Counted from the first letter of the stretch, positions 1-8,399 are shown. The stretch is 44,575 bases of DNA from an uncultured Granulosicoccaceae bacterium (GCA_937931165.1 CALHCI010000017.1:1-44575); one strand, 5' to 3'. Made by a program: numbers and translations. The notes: generated by a model not told the origin, from the letters alone.

Positions 1-1845
1 GCTGCAGAGGTATGTGGTGTACCTATATCCCTGATCTCACTAATCGACGCTGACCGGCAATGGTTTAAGGCAAATACGGGATTGGAAGATGTCAACGAAA
101 CGCACAGAGATGTTGCTTTCTGTTCTCATGCTATCGAACAAAAAAATGATCTGCTGGAAATTCTGGATGCCACGGTTGATGATCGCTTTAGTCAAAACCC
201 GTTAGTCACCGGTGAGCCTGATATACGGTTTTACGCTGGTGCAAAACTCACACTGAGTGATGGTGCTGTTGTTGGTACGCTTTGCGTTATAGACAGAAAA
301 CCTAAAGTACTCACAGATTCACAAAGGCAGGTGCTTCGTCACCTTGCTATGGCGGCGGTAGAATTGCTCGAGGCAAGACGCCTGGCTGAAGATCTGGCCA
401 CCAGTGAATCCCGTTTCAGGGGGTTGTGTGATGCATCGCCTCTGGGAATCTTCAGTTCAGATGAACAGGGTGCCTGTAACTATACCAACACACAGTGTCA
501 GCAGTTATTGGGTGTGTCAGAAGAACAGGCGCTCGGTTTTGGCTGGCGAGACAGTGTTCACACCGACGATCAGAAAAAAGTGTTCGAACAATTACTGAGA
601 ACATTGAATGAAGAGCATATTTTCAATAACGAGTTTCGAATAGTACATAGCAGCGGTGTAGTAAAATACGTTCGTGCAATTGCAGTACCGACCTATCAAT
701 CCAATGGCGATCTTAGCGGTAGTGTTGGCATCATTGAAGACACCACAAAAAGAATTCAGGAAAATAAAAAGCTGACTGAAGAGCGCTCCAGGCTCGCGTC
801 TATTATCAAAGGCATTGGTGCCGGCACCTGGGAGTGGAACGTTCAAACCAAAGAGTTTCTTGTAAACGAACGCTTCAGAGAAATTACTGACCATCCGGAG
901 TTGTCTTTTTCTGACGTAAACGATACCCGCTTTCAGGTACACCCGGATGATCTTGCACAGTCGGACATCGTCATGGAGCAGCACCTGACCGGAGAGTCAG
1001 AGCGTTACGAATTTGAACGGCGGCTCGAACAGACTGATGGCAACTGGAGGTGGGTGCTCGACTGCGGTCAAATAGTGACACGAACCGAGGATGAAAAGCC
1101 CGAATGGATGTTTGGTATTCGACTGGACATCAATGATTTTAAACAACAAGAGCGGCAACTTGCGATAGCGCAAGAGCAAGTAGCAACTGATCAGCGGCGT
1201 ACGGCGGTAACGCAGGAGCGTCTGCGACTGGCCAGAGATATGCACGATACCCTGGCACATTCTCTAATGGCGTTGCTTACCCAGATTCGTGTTGTGCGTA
1301 AGCTGCGCAACAGAATTCCTGAAGAAGAGCTGGAGGCCGAACTTGAGAGACTGGAAGGAGTCGCGGTAAGCGGTATCTCTGAAGCGCGTGCGGCAATCAT
1401 GCAGATGCGCCACAATGATGTCAGTGAAATTGGTCTTGACGGTGCAATCCAGAGTTTGACGGATCGGTTTTCCGAACACACCGGTATTACATCCAGAATC
1501 CGTATTGATAAAAAGGTCTCTGCAGATGTGCACCAGTATGCAGAGACACTGTTCCGGATTACTGAAGAAGCATTACACAACATAGAAAGGCATTCAAAGG
1601 CTGATAAAGTTTCTATTTTACTGACGCCCTTGGCGCCATTATCAGAGCACGATACCCACTCGCAATACCGCTTGAGTATTGCAGACAACGGTGTTGGCTT
1701 TGTACCCACAACCAGGCTTCCCGGGCACTACGGTCTACGTGGTATGGAAGAGCAGGCCGCACTTGTTGGCGGGCAGTTCAAATTAAAAAGTAAGCCCGGT
1801 AAGGGCACTACGGTCAGTATTGAGTTTGATATTGGTGCATCTTAA
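1..1845 (+). CDS. GAF-PAS-PAS sensor histidine kinase, NarL/HisKA_3 type (5' partial)
   Basis: The reading frame is open from base 1, so the gene starts upstream of the window; 614 residues are visible. The first ~130 residues form a GAF domain (the DADRQWFKA and FCSHAI motifs are typical). Two PAS domains follow, at roughly residues 135-255 and 265-385, then a short helical linker rich in Gln/Arg and a HisKA_3 dimerisation domain with the H-box RDMHDTLAHS (His at visible residue 415). The HATPase domain shows an N-box (TEEALHNIERH), a G1 box (DNGVGF) and a GLRGM segment. No transmembrane helix is visible, so this is probably a cytoplasmic sensor. Kinases of this class phosphorylate LuxR/NarL-type regulators; none lies downstream, so the partner may be upstream. 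The signal is unknown. Its stop is followed 55 bp later by a cupin gene. Confidence 0.9.
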   Translation, partial: AAEVCGVPISLISLIDADRQWFKANTGLEDVNETHRDVAFCSHAIEQKNDLLEILDATVDDRFSQNPLVTGEPDIRFYAGAKLTLSDGAVVGTLCVIDRKPKVLTDSQRQVLRHLAMAAVELLEARRLAEDLATSESRFRGLCDASPLGIFSSDEQGACNYTNTQCQQLLGVSEEQALGFGWRDSVHTDDQKKVFEQLLRTLNEEHIFNNEFRIVHSSGVVKYVRAIAVPTYQSNGDLSGSVGIIEDTTKRIQENKKLTEERSRLASIIKGIGAGTWEWNVQTKEFLVNERFREITDHPELSFSDVNDTRFQVHPDDLAQSDIVMEQHLTGESERYEFERRLEQTDGNWRWVLDCGQIVTRTEDEKPEWMFGIRLDINDFKQQERQLAIAQEQVATDQRRTAVTQERLRLARDMHDTLAHSLMALLTQIRVVRKLRNRIPEEELEAELERLEGVAVSGISEARAAIMQMRHNDVSEIGLDGAIQSLTDRFSEHTGITSRIRIDKKVSADVHQYAETLFRITEEALHNIERHSKADKVSILLTPLAPLSEHDTHSQYRLSIADNGVGFVPTTRLPGHYGLRGMEEQAALVGGQFKLKSKPGKGTTVSIEFDIGAS

Positions 1846-1900
1846 ATGCGGTTTGTCATAAGTGTGAAATTATCGGTAAAATTGTGGATAACACCCGTTC

Positions 1901-2368
1901 ATGAGTAGCCATGACACTAAGTGGATGCAAACACTCACCGGCGCTCGTATCCGTATAAAAACAGCAGGTTCAGAAACCAATAACCGCCTGACGATTATCG
2001 ACTTCATAGAGCCTGCGAACAGTGCGCCGCCGGTGTTTACCAGGCATGAGTTTATTGAGGTGTTTTGTGTTGTCAGCGGGACACTGTGTTTTCAGTTTCC
2101 TGATGAACCCTGCCTCGAACTCAACGCGGGTGACAGCATCACCTGCCCGAGCTATAAGCCACACTCGTTCTGGAACGAAACCGCCAGGCCTGTAGAAGTG
2201 CAGTTAGTCTGCTCCCCCGCTGGACTGGATGAGTTTTTCAAAGCGTCTGATGCACTGCTAAAAGACACCGCTCTGGATGAGCAAACGCTTGCAGCAAAAC
2301 GCCTGGCATTACGCACCCGCTATGGGTTGGAGCATGTCGGAATACCGCCAAAAAGTCGTAGAACCTGA
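1901..2368 (+). CDS. cupin-domain protein
   Basis: A 155-residue single-domain protein with a cupin_2 beta-barrel. Residues ~45-75 carry the first conserved motif (a T-x-H-E-F-I-E-V version of the usual G-x5-H-x-H-x3-E) and residues ~80-105 the second (G-D-S-I-T-C-P-S-Y-K-P-H-S-F). One metal-ligand histidine of motif 1 is replaced, since only one His is visible there, so metal binding may be altered. The C-terminal ~45 residues are helical and charged. There is no signal peptide, so it is probably cytoplasmic. Small cupins of this kind act as sugar- or ligand-binding sensors, isomerases or dioxygenases; the sequence does not say which. Its start lies 55 bp after the kinase stop, so co-transcription is possible but not shown. 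Confidence 0.75.
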   Translation: MSSHDTKWMQTLTGARIRIKTAGSETNNRLTIIDFIEPANSAPPVFTRHEFIEVFCVVSGTLCFQFPDEPCLELNAGDSITCPSYKPHSFWNETARPVEVQLVCSPAGLDEFFKASDALLKDTALDEQTLAAKRLALRTRYGLEHVGIPPKSRRT

Positions 2369-2400
2369 AATGGTGTAAGCCCTTCGCACATCGCACTTAC

Positions 2401-2460
2401 GTATTGCGGATAAACTTGCGCATCCGCCAACAATCGATGCCGCGCGGTGGATGCAAGTGC
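2401..2460. repeat. REP-like inverted repeat pair, copy A
   Basis: The plus strand carries GCGCATCCGCC (2418-2428), which is the reverse complement of the GGYGGATGCGC core, followed 17 bp later by GGTGGATGC (2446-2454). The two arms can form a stem of about 9 bp. The same GGTGGATGCGC core recurs at 2615 and 15462. The family resembles repetitive extragenic palindromes common in proteobacteria. It lies in the 513-bp gap between the cupin gene and the amino-acid binding-protein gene, where no protein-coding gene is supported. Confidence 0.55.
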
Positions 2461-2587
2461 AGCGCTGAGGGTAAGCAAAAGCTCAATATTACTCCCGCTT
2501 GTGAGGCTGACTAAAGTTGTAGTACTGCTTTTAGCGTAGCGTGCTAAACCACAAGAGTTGACTGTGTGTAGTGTGGCATGAGCACCC

Positions 2588-2648
2588 AGGCGCATCGCCA
2601 TCATGCGAAATACTGGTGGATGCGCCTCCGGCTTATGCCGCCCTACGC
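2588..2648. repeat. REP-like inverted repeat pair, copy B
   Basis: GCGCATCGCCA (2590-2600) is followed by TGGTGGATGCGC (2614-2625), giving an imperfect stem-loop. The right arm continues to 2648 with a tail (CTTATGCCGCCCTACGC). Positions 2615-2648 match 15462-15495 at 28 of 34 bases, which shows a dispersed repeat family. The remainder of the gap from 2460 to 2588 and from 2650 to 2810 shows no gene or recognisable motif. Confidence 0.6.
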
Positions 2649-2810
2649 AACCTGCTCAGATTTTCCATCCGGGAGCCACCTTCACATCATCGAATGATCT
2701 TTACACACCCCGCTTGTGTGAGGGGCAGATCCAAGCGCCGGGGAGGGCTCTTTGCTCAGGCTCATACCTTGGTCCATGCTACCCGCTAACAAAGCCACAG
2801 GCATCCCCAT

Positions 2811-2834
2811 AAAAAAGGCGCCAACCAGGCGCCT
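2811..2834 (-). terminator. Rho-independent terminator of the amino-acid binding-protein gene
   Basis: On the minus strand the stem AGGCGCC / GGCGCCT (7 bp, perfect; plus-strand arms 2816-2822 and 2828-2834) with a 5-nt loop is followed by six U residues (A-run 2811-2816 on the plus strand). It sits 48 bp after the stop codon of the minus-strand gene ending at 2882. This is a textbook intrinsic terminator. Confidence 0.85.
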
Positions 2835-2881
2835 ATTCAAACAACAAAATAACCGGCAACTACAACGGCAGGCTTTTTAAC

Positions 2882-3652
2882 CTACAGGCCCCACTTCTCG
2901 GCAACCTGATCAAAAAAGCCACGGGTCTTTTTAATCTTGATCCAGTTATTCACGTAGTTAATCCACACCTGATCATCCTGCGGCAGCAGCATGGCAATAG
3001 GCGTTGGTGAACGAGGCGCGTCGATGTTGATAGGCACAATCTTCGGAAATTTCCTGGTTAGCGTAGCGCCTTCAATGTTTGACGTCACAAAGACATCAGA
3101 GCGGCCGGACAAGACTTCCTGATGTTGCAGCGCAGGCGCTTCAATGGACTTGATTGAAGAATCAGGAAACCAGTCCTTTACCAGCTTTTCGAAAGTGGTA
3201 CCCAACGTAGCTGCCACATTGACGTCAGCCTTGTTAATAGAGTCCCATCCGTCAAAGCGGTCTGCTTTGTCAGAGGTGGTGTAGGGTTGGATCTCGACTG
3301 AAATGTAGCTTTCAGAGTAGCCTGCAGCTTTCATGCGTGCAGGGCTGATTGAAGCAGAACCAGTCACGTGATAGTTACCGCCAACAACACCGTTTACCAG
3401 CGTTTTCCAGTCGGTGGGCACAAACTCCAGCTCTACGCCCATGTCTTTGGCCAGTTCGGTCATGACGTCGATGTCATAGCCTTCATATTTATTGGTTGCC
3501 GGGTCTTTAACCGTCATCGGGTTCCAGTCACCGGTGGTGCCGACTTTCAGCACGCCATTGTTGAGGATGTCTTTGAGCGCTGAGTCAGCGGATACAACAG
3601 GTGCAGCCAGGCTTAAGATAGCGGTGGCGGCCAGTGCCTTCAGAAATTTCAT
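2882..3652 (-). CDS. polar amino-acid ABC transporter substrate-binding protein
   Basis: A periplasmic solute-binding protein of family 3 (HisJ/GlnH type), 256 residues. The chosen ATG begins a clear Sec signal peptide (MKFLKALAATAILSLAAPVVSA), with cleavage expected after VSA near residue 22. The longer open frame upstream is not protein-like. The mature domain opens with the family pattern (LKDILNNGVLKVGTTGDWNP) and contains the YEGYDIDVMTELAKDMG lobe-1 motif. It is transcribed divergently from the ATPase and permease genes at 3808 and 4629, with which it should form one importer. A strong terminator at 2811-2834 follows it, so it is a separate transcript that can be made in excess over the membrane parts. 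The ligand is not predictable from sequence; the adjacent aminotransferase hints at an amino acid. Confidence 0.92.
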   Translation of the reverse strand: MKFLKALAATAILSLAAPVVSADSALKDILNNGVLKVGTTGDWNPMTVKDPATNKYEGYDIDVMTELAKDMGVELEFVPTDWKTLVNGVVGGNYHVTGSASISPARMKAAGYSESYISVEIQPYTTSDKADRFDGWDSINKADVNVAATLGTTFEKLVKDWFPDSSIKSIEAPALQHQEVLSGRSDVFVTSNIEGATLTRKFPKIVPINIDAPRSPTPIAMLLPQDDQVWINYVNNWIKIKKTRGFFDQVAEKWGL

Positions 3653-3807
3653 GTGTGGTTCCACGAGCGGTTGAAACAAGCATCCTTGCATGGTCACAGC
3701 TAGTTTGCAACCGCTCGGATTGTCGAAATTCGGGCGTAAACAAGCCAGTTGATGTGGTAGATTGCTAGCTTCCCGGCCGGCAGTGGCTGGTGCCAACTTC
3801 ACTCTCT

Positions 3808-4617
3808 ATGCAGACTCCCGATCAGCACGCTGTTCAGCAGTCCCCACCGCACCCCGGACAACAGGAAATGCAACAACAAGCACAGCAGATTATTCAGATG
3901 CGCGAGGTCTCGAAGTTCTTCGGGAGCTTTCAGGCGTTGAATAGTGTATCTATTGATGTACAGCTTGGTGAGCGTGTGGTGGTCTGTGGCCCGTCAGGGT
4001 CAGGCAAGTCCACGTTAATACGTTGCATTAACCAACTCGAGATACACGACAGCGGCTCGATTGTTATTGATGGTACAACGCTCGATGGCAGCAAGCAGAG
4101 CCTGCGGGCTATTCATGCCAACGTCGGCATGGTGTTTCAGCAATTCAATCTGTTTCCACACCTGACCGTGCTCGAAAACCTCACGCTCGGCCCTGTGCGT
4201 TCCGGACAGCAAAGTAAATCGCAGGCGCAGGAACTGGCGATGAACTACCTCGAACGAGTGCGAATCCCCGAGCAGGCCAATAAATATCCGGCTCAGCTGT
4301 CCGGTGGTCAGCAACAGCGGGTCGCCATTGCACGGTCGTTGTGTATGGAACCTAAGATTATGTTGTTTGACGAACCAACCTCGGCACTGGATCCGGAAAT
4401 GATCAACGAAGTACTCGATGTGATGGTCGAGCTGGCAGAAAGCGGCATGACTATGGTTTGCGTGACTCATGAAATGGGCTTTGCTCGGCGTGTGGCCGAT
4501 AAAATGGTTTTTATGGATTTCGGCGCTATTGTAGAAATGTCTGATACCGCCAAATTTTTCGAAGCACCTGAAAGCGAACGCTGTCAGGAGTTCCTGCAAC
4601 AGATTCTGCCACACTGA
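3808..4617 (+). CDS. polar amino-acid ABC transporter ATP-binding protein (GlnQ type)
   Basis: A nucleotide-binding subunit of 269 residues from the chosen ATG. Walker A GPSGSGKST is at residues 61-69, the Q-loop at QQFNLFPH, the signature LSGGQQQR at 164-171, Walker B IMLFDEP at 184-190 and the switch His in CVTHEM. The close fit to GlnQ/HisP (VSKFFGSFQALNSV) places it with polar amino-acid importers. The first ~30 residues are an unusual Gln-rich extension. An internal ATG at 3868, just after AGGA, or one at 3898 could be the true start and would remove most of it; the 5' end is therefore uncertain. The permease gene follows 11 bp downstream, and the binding-protein gene is divergent across a 155-bp promoter gap. 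Confidence 0.9.
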   Translation: MQTPDQHAVQQSPPHPGQQEMQQQAQQIIQMREVSKFFGSFQALNSVSIDVQLGERVVVCGPSGSGKSTLIRCINQLEIHDSGSIVIDGTTLDGSKQSLRAIHANVGMVFQQFNLFPHLTVLENLTLGPVRSGQQSKSQAQELAMNYLERVRIPEQANKYPAQLSGGQQQRVAIARSLCMEPKIMLFDEPTSALDPEMINEVLDVMVELAESGMTMVCVTHEMGFARRVADKMVFMDFGAIVEMSDTAKFFEAPESERCQEFLQQILPH

Positions 4618-4628
4618 GGTTGCAGGCC

Positions 4629-5372
4629 ATGTTAAGAGCAAGTCTACTGTTGTTAGTGTTGCTGGTGCTTACCGGTTGTTCCGGTGACTGGGGTTGGTAT
4701 GTCGTCGATCCCACCACCAAAAAGGGTATGACCAACCTGCGGTTTCTGATTAGCGGTTTGTACTACACGGTGTTGCTCTCTGTGACTGCCATTGTGATCT
4801 CGATAGTACTGGGTTTGCTGGTGGCGCTTCCGGGCTTATCGAAAAACCGCTTTCTACGCGGCTTTAACCGGGTGTATGTAGAGCTGGTGCGTGCAGTGCC
4901 TATTCTTGTAATGATCCTGTGGGTCTACTACGGCATGCCGCAACTGCTGAATATCACCATCACCGTCTTCTGGGCCGGGGTGATTGCACTGGCATTGTCA
5001 GACAGTGCATTTGAAGCAGAGATCTTCCGTGCCGGTATTCAATCTATCGATAAAGGTCAGTACGAGGCATCTCACACGGTAGCGCTCAATTACGTCGACA
5101 CCATGCGCTTTATTATTCTGCCGCAAGCAATACGGCGTATACTGCCGGCGCTTGGCAATCAACTGGTTTACATGCTGAAAATGTCATCGCTGGTGTCAGT
5201 CATAGGCATGCAGGAGCTCACCCGTAAAGCCAATGAGCTGGTCGTCACCGAATACCGGCCGCTGGAGATCTACACCGTGTTGCTGCTTGAATACCTGGTG
5301 CTGATTCTGATTGTCAGCGCCGGTGTGCGCTGGCTTGAACGGCGTTTGCAAACCACGGATCGTTCGACCTAG
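4629..5372 (+). CDS. polar amino-acid ABC transporter permease with N-terminal lipobox
   Basis: A 247-residue inner-membrane permease of the HisM/GlnP family. The ATG at 4629 is chosen because GAGG (4616-4619) lies 9 bp upstream. The EAA loop is visible (EASHTVALNYVDTMRFIILPQAIRR, residues ~154-178), as are about five membrane helices and the VELVRAVPILV segment. The N-terminus is odd: a short hydrophobic run ends in L-T-G-C-S (Cys17), a canonical lipobox, before a 20-residue hydrophilic stretch and the first permease helix. Only one permease gene is present, so a homodimer is likely. It forms an operon with the ATPase gene. Confidence 0.9.
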   Translation: MLRASLLLLVLLVLTGCSGDWGWYVVDPTTKKGMTNLRFLISGLYYTVLLSVTAIVISIVLGLLVALPGLSKNRFLRGFNRVYVELVRAVPILVMILWVYYGMPQLLNITITVFWAGVIALALSDSAFEAEIFRAGIQSIDKGQYEASHTVALNYVDTMRFIILPQAIRRILPALGNQLVYMLKMSSLVSVIGMQELTRKANELVVTEYRPLEIYTVLLLEYLVLILIVSAGVRWLERRLQTTDRST

Positions 5373-5496
5373 GTTTGTCCGGGGCAGCAGCCCATCGCAA
5401 AAACGTAGACTGTGGCCATAAGGTCACCCGACACGGTGTTTAATTGCTGCATATTGAAGTACACTGAGCGTCGTATTCAGATAAATTACTTGCCCC

Positions 5497-6759
5497 GTGT
5501 ATATCTCCACTCCAAGAAATATAGCGCCGCTCGATAGCATTCTGCCTGAAGAACCTCTGCTGATGATGGGCGCCGGACCGGTCCCGATTCCCGCACGGGT
5601 CGCGGCGGCCAACTCAATTGTCATCAATCACCTCGGCGACACCATGTCGCAGATTATCGAGCAGGTGAAGCAGATGTCGGCCTATGTTTTTCAGACGCGC
5701 TCATCCCGGATACTCGGCGTGGCGGGGCCCGGTTCAGCGGCGATGGAAATGGCAGTCGCCAACCTTATTGAGCCCGGAAATAAATGCCTGTGTGTCTGCA
5801 ATGGATTCTTCAGCAACCGCCTTGCAGAAATGGCCGAACGCAACGGCGCAGAGGTCATTCGCCATCAGGTAGTGGCAGGGCAATCCGCGGATGTTGCTGC
5901 GGTTGAACGCCATCTGGAAGCACATAAACCCGCCGTCATGACGATTGTCCAGGGCGAAACGTCAAACACAGTCTGTAACCGGACGCTTGCAGAAATCTGC
6001 AAAAAAGCCAGAGCGCACGACTGTCTCATTATTGTCGATGCCGTGTGTACGCTAAGCACCATGCCATTGAACATGGATGAATGGGGGATTGATGCGATCA
6101 TCATCGGTGGTCAGAAAGGATTGTCTTCTATTCCCGGTGTATCACTGGTGGCATTTTCAGAAAGAGCATGGCAGAGCATCACTGAGCGCAAGTCGCCAAT
6201 GCAGCACTGGTGTCTTGATGCAACACTGGCAGATCAGTTCTGGTATCAGAAAGCCTATCACTACACAGCACCGGTCTCGGGTGTGCTGGCAATTCATGAA
6301 GCGTTGCGGTTAATCTGCAACGAAACGCTTCCTGCACGGTTTTCCAGGCACCTGCGGTCATCATGTGCGTTGCAAGCGGGTATCGAGGCGATGGGTTTAA
6401 AGCTCTACGTGCAACCACAACATCGTTTAAATTCAGTAGTAGGAATTTCCCTGCCGGACACCATAGAAGGGTCAGCGTTACTGCATTGCATGTCCACGCA
6501 ATATCGCGTTGAAATATCAGGTTCTTTTGGTGCGAAAATCGTGCGCATTGGACAAATGGGAGAGCAAAGCAGGGCGCATAATATTTTCAGAACCCTGCAT
6601 GCACTGGGTGCCAGCCTGTCGAGTCTCGGTGCTTTAGTCGATGTGCCTGCCGGTGTTTCTGCGTTAGAAAAGAGCCTGCAGGAGTTTGATCAGCAAACGC
6701 AGTTTGCTGTGGCTTCAGAAAGTGCGCCGGTTACTGGTGCGGTTGCGGTGCATCACTAG
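5497..6759 (+). CDS. class V aminotransferase (alanine/serine-glyoxylate aminotransferase-like)
   Basis: A 420-residue PLP enzyme of fold type I, class V. The motif GPGSAAMEMA (residues 77-86) binds the PLP phosphate; D181 in IIVDAVCTL contacts the pyridine nitrogen; K207 in GGQKGLSS forms the Schiff base. The N-terminal PEEPLLMMGAGPVPIP pattern is typical of alanine-, serine- or ureidoglycine-glyoxylate aminotransferases, which pass an amino group to glyoxylate or pyruvate. A GTG start at 5497 is chosen because the conserved N-terminal pattern requires it; the next ATG (5563) would cut into that pattern. It lies 124 bp after the amino-acid importer on the same strand, so it may act on the imported amino acid. 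The exact donor is not determinable. Its 3' end overlaps the convergent efflux gene by 29 bp. Confidence 0.88.
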   Translation: MYISTPRNIAPLDSILPEEPLLMMGAGPVPIPARVAAANSIVINHLGDTMSQIIEQVKQMSAYVFQTRSSRILGVAGPGSAAMEMAVANLIEPGNKCLCVCNGFFSNRLAEMAERNGAEVIRHQVVAGQSADVAAVERHLEAHKPAVMTIVQGETSNTVCNRTLAEICKKARAHDCLIIVDAVCTLSTMPLNMDEWGIDAIIIGGQKGLSSIPGVSLVAFSERAWQSITERKSPMQHWCLDATLADQFWYQKAYHYTAPVSGVLAIHEALRLICNETLPARFSRHLRSSCALQAGIEAMGLKLYVQPQHRLNSVVGISLPDTIEGSALLHCMSTQYRVEISGSFGAKIVRIGQMGEQSRAHNIFRTLHALGASLSSLGALVDVPAGVSALEKSLQEFDQQTQFAVASESAPVTGAVAVHH

Positions 6760-7957
6760 TTGTTCTTTGTGGCGTTAGTAAAACCAGTGCCAGTGCAACC
6801 GAGGCACAAACGAAATAGCCAACCACAATCGGGTGCCCGGTCTGATCAAGCTGGGCGCCAATCACAGTGGCAACCACAATAGCAATAACGGTGCTTAGCG
6901 AATTCAGCACAGACGAAGCTGCACCTGCGATGTGTCCCATCGGCTGCATTGCAATTGATGTGGTGTTACCAAATAAAAAAGCAAAGCTGAATACCACCAC
7001 GGCGTTGAAAGCAATATGAACAGCCAGTGGTGGTAATTCGGTAAAGCGGTGATACACCAGCAAGTAGAGAACACAGGCCGTAATAATCAAACCGGTGGCA
7101 AGCTTCACCATGGTCACCGCGCCAAACTTCTCAACCAGTCTGGAATTCACAAAGGACCCAATACCAAAAGTCGCCGCAAGACTTGCAAAAACCACTGGAA
7201 ACTTAGTACCTAGCTTGTACATATCCTGAAATATCTGTTGGGCGGTACTCAGGTAGGCAATAAAAGCCCCGGCCAGCAAGCCGATAATTAGCAGGTAACG
7301 CGCAGTTACCGGATGAGTAATCACTTCAATTATTGAATGCCACACCGTAGTCGCATTCAATGATTGACGATGCTGTTTGTGGAGAGACTCGGGCTGTCGC
7401 AGCCAGAACCAGAACAGGATAATCAGTGCAAACAACGCCAATGCCACAAAAATACTGCGCCAACCGAACATCAACAGAAAACCCTGTCCGATAAATGGTG
7501 CGATCATTGGAACCCCGATAAACACCATCATAATCAGTGACAGGGTCCGGGCCATTTCCTCACCCTTATAACTGTCGCGCACAATCGCTATCGCCAGAAC
7601 GTAAGGGCCGGCAGCACCCACGCCCTGCAACACCCGTCCTGTCAGCATCACCATAAACGAGGTCGAAAATATACACGCTGCCGACCCGATGCAAAAAATA
7701 ACAAAACCCCACATCACCGGCTTGCGCCTGCCAATCCAGTCGGCAACAAAACCGTAGAAAAATACACCGATAGAAAAGCCCAGAAACAACGCCGTGATGA
7801 CATATTGCCGTTGATTGTTTACCTCGACGCCAAGGTCTGTGCCGATCTGATCCAGCGCCGGCAACATAGCGTCAATAGAGAAGGCATCCAGTGCAGACAT
7901 TGCAGCCATAAGCAGGATAAATTCTATGCGGTTCAGTGGGGTGACGGGGGTGTTGAT
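6731..7957 (-). CDS. Bcr/CflA-family MFS drug efflux transporter, start codon apparently ATC
   Basis: A major-facilitator antiporter with 12 predicted helices. Visible motifs are the loop 2-3 motif (G-F-V-A-D-W-I-G-R-R-K-P) and the helix-4 to -5 region GRVLQGVGAAGPYVLA of drug:H+ antiporters of the Bcr/CflA subfamily. The first in-frame ATG (7909) would begin inside helix 1. The frame stays open upstream and encodes N-T-P-V-T-P-L-N-R-I-E-F-I-L-L, which resembles the usual start of this family. The only codon placed well after a Shine-Dalgarno-like AAAGAG (7964-7969) is ATC at 7955-7957. I therefore mark the likely ancestral start there; if ATC does not initiate, the product begins at 7909 (392 aa) and lacks part of helix 1. 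Substrate unknown. Confidence 0.8.
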   Translation of the reverse strand: MNTPVTPLNRIEFILLMAAMSALDAFSIDAMLPALDQIGTDLGVEVNNQRQYVITALFLGFSIGVFFYGFVADWIGRRKPVMWGFVIFCIGSAACIFSTSFMVMLTGRVLQGVGAAGPYVLAIAIVRDSYKGEEMARTLSLIMMVFIGVPMIAPFIGQGFLLMFGWRSIFVALALFALIILFWFWLRQPESLHKQHRQSLNATTVWHSIIEVITHPVTARYLLIIGLLAGAFIAYLSTAQQIFQDMYKLGTKFPVVFASLAATFGIGSFVNSRLVEKFGAVTMVKLATGLIITACVLYLLVYHRFTELPPLAVHIAFNAVVVFSFAFLFGNTTSIAMQPMGHIAGAASSVLNSLSTVIAIVVATVIGAQLDQTGHPIVVGYFVCASVALALVLLTPQRTTSDAPQPHQ

Positions 7958-8051
7958 TATTTTCTCTTTATTTGTGGTTTTTGTGAGTGGGAGTATATCG
8001 GGAGTTGTCGCGGTTGTTTTTATTTTTGGGTGGTCGCTGCACCTGGGTTTG

Positions 8052-8103
8052 TGATTTTTTCGCTACGCTCGGGCTGTTGATTTTTTCGCTGCGCTTAGGC
8101 TAT
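8052..8103. repeat. 26-bp tandem repeat, two copies
   Basis: Two direct copies of a unit beginning TGATTTTTTCGCT (8052-8077 and 8078-8103) differ at a few positions. They lie upstream of the efflux gene in the non-coding stretch 7958-8529, which holds no supported gene but several repeats and palindromes. Confidence 0.6.
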
Positions 8104-8179
8104 TGTTTCGGGCGGTGCGTTCAACCATTTGGGACTTGGCATCTATGCCATTTTTCGATTGCCAATCCCAGGCACTACC

Positions 8180-8211
8180 GGTTACTTTTGTCAAACGACA
8201 CAAAGGTAACC
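8180..8211. repeat. hairpin repeat GGTTACTTTTGT / ACAAAGGTAACC
   Basis: Arms 8180-8191 and 8200-8211 pair over 12 bp with one non-Watson-Crick position and an 8-nt loop. Sequences of the type GGTTAC-TTTTG...CAAA-GTAACC are a common dispersed palindrome in proteobacterial intergenic DNA. No U-run follows on either strand, so it is not an obvious terminator. Confidence 0.55.
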
Positions 8212-8290
8212 AAGAAGTCTGGGCGCGGATGACTGGCCCTTCGGGTTGCTGCGCAATTTCTTGATTACCGATAGTCTTGACCTTCTCCAA

Positions 8291-8338
8291 CTGGCCACGC
8301 TGATTTCACATCCTTGTGAAGCAGCGCTCATGGGCCAG
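8291..8338. repeat. 48-bp imperfect palindrome
   Basis: Nested complementary blocks read CTGGCC (8291-8296), CGCTG (8298-8302), TTTCACA (8304-8310), loop TCCT, TGTGAA (8315-8320), CAGCG (8322-8326) and GGCCAG (8333-8338). Together they would fold into a long interrupted hairpin. It lies between the GGTTAC hairpin and the attC-like site. Function unknown; it could be a mobile miniature element or a REP-type sequence. Confidence 0.5.
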
Positions 8339-8399
8339 AATATCAAGCGCGAATAGTCGTGTAGTGCCCATTGAGTCGCTAAAGCAAAAGGCTAATGAC

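Noticed and set aside
1191-1709. 172-codon minus-strand frame within the sensor kinase
   Set aside because: Antisense shadow of the HisKA_3/ATPase region; no domain recognised.
2571-2812. Two short plus-strand frames in the gap before the amino-acid binding-protein gene
   Set aside because: They run through REP-like repeats and the terminator region and do not look like proteins.
4015-4641. Long open frame (208 codons) on the minus strand inside the amino-acid ABC ATPase gene
   Set aside because: It lies fully antisense to a gene with complete Walker motifs and has no protein-like features.
7981-8290. Short frames upstream of the efflux gene
   Set aside because: The region consists of repeats and palindromes; the frames are low-complexity and without start signals.
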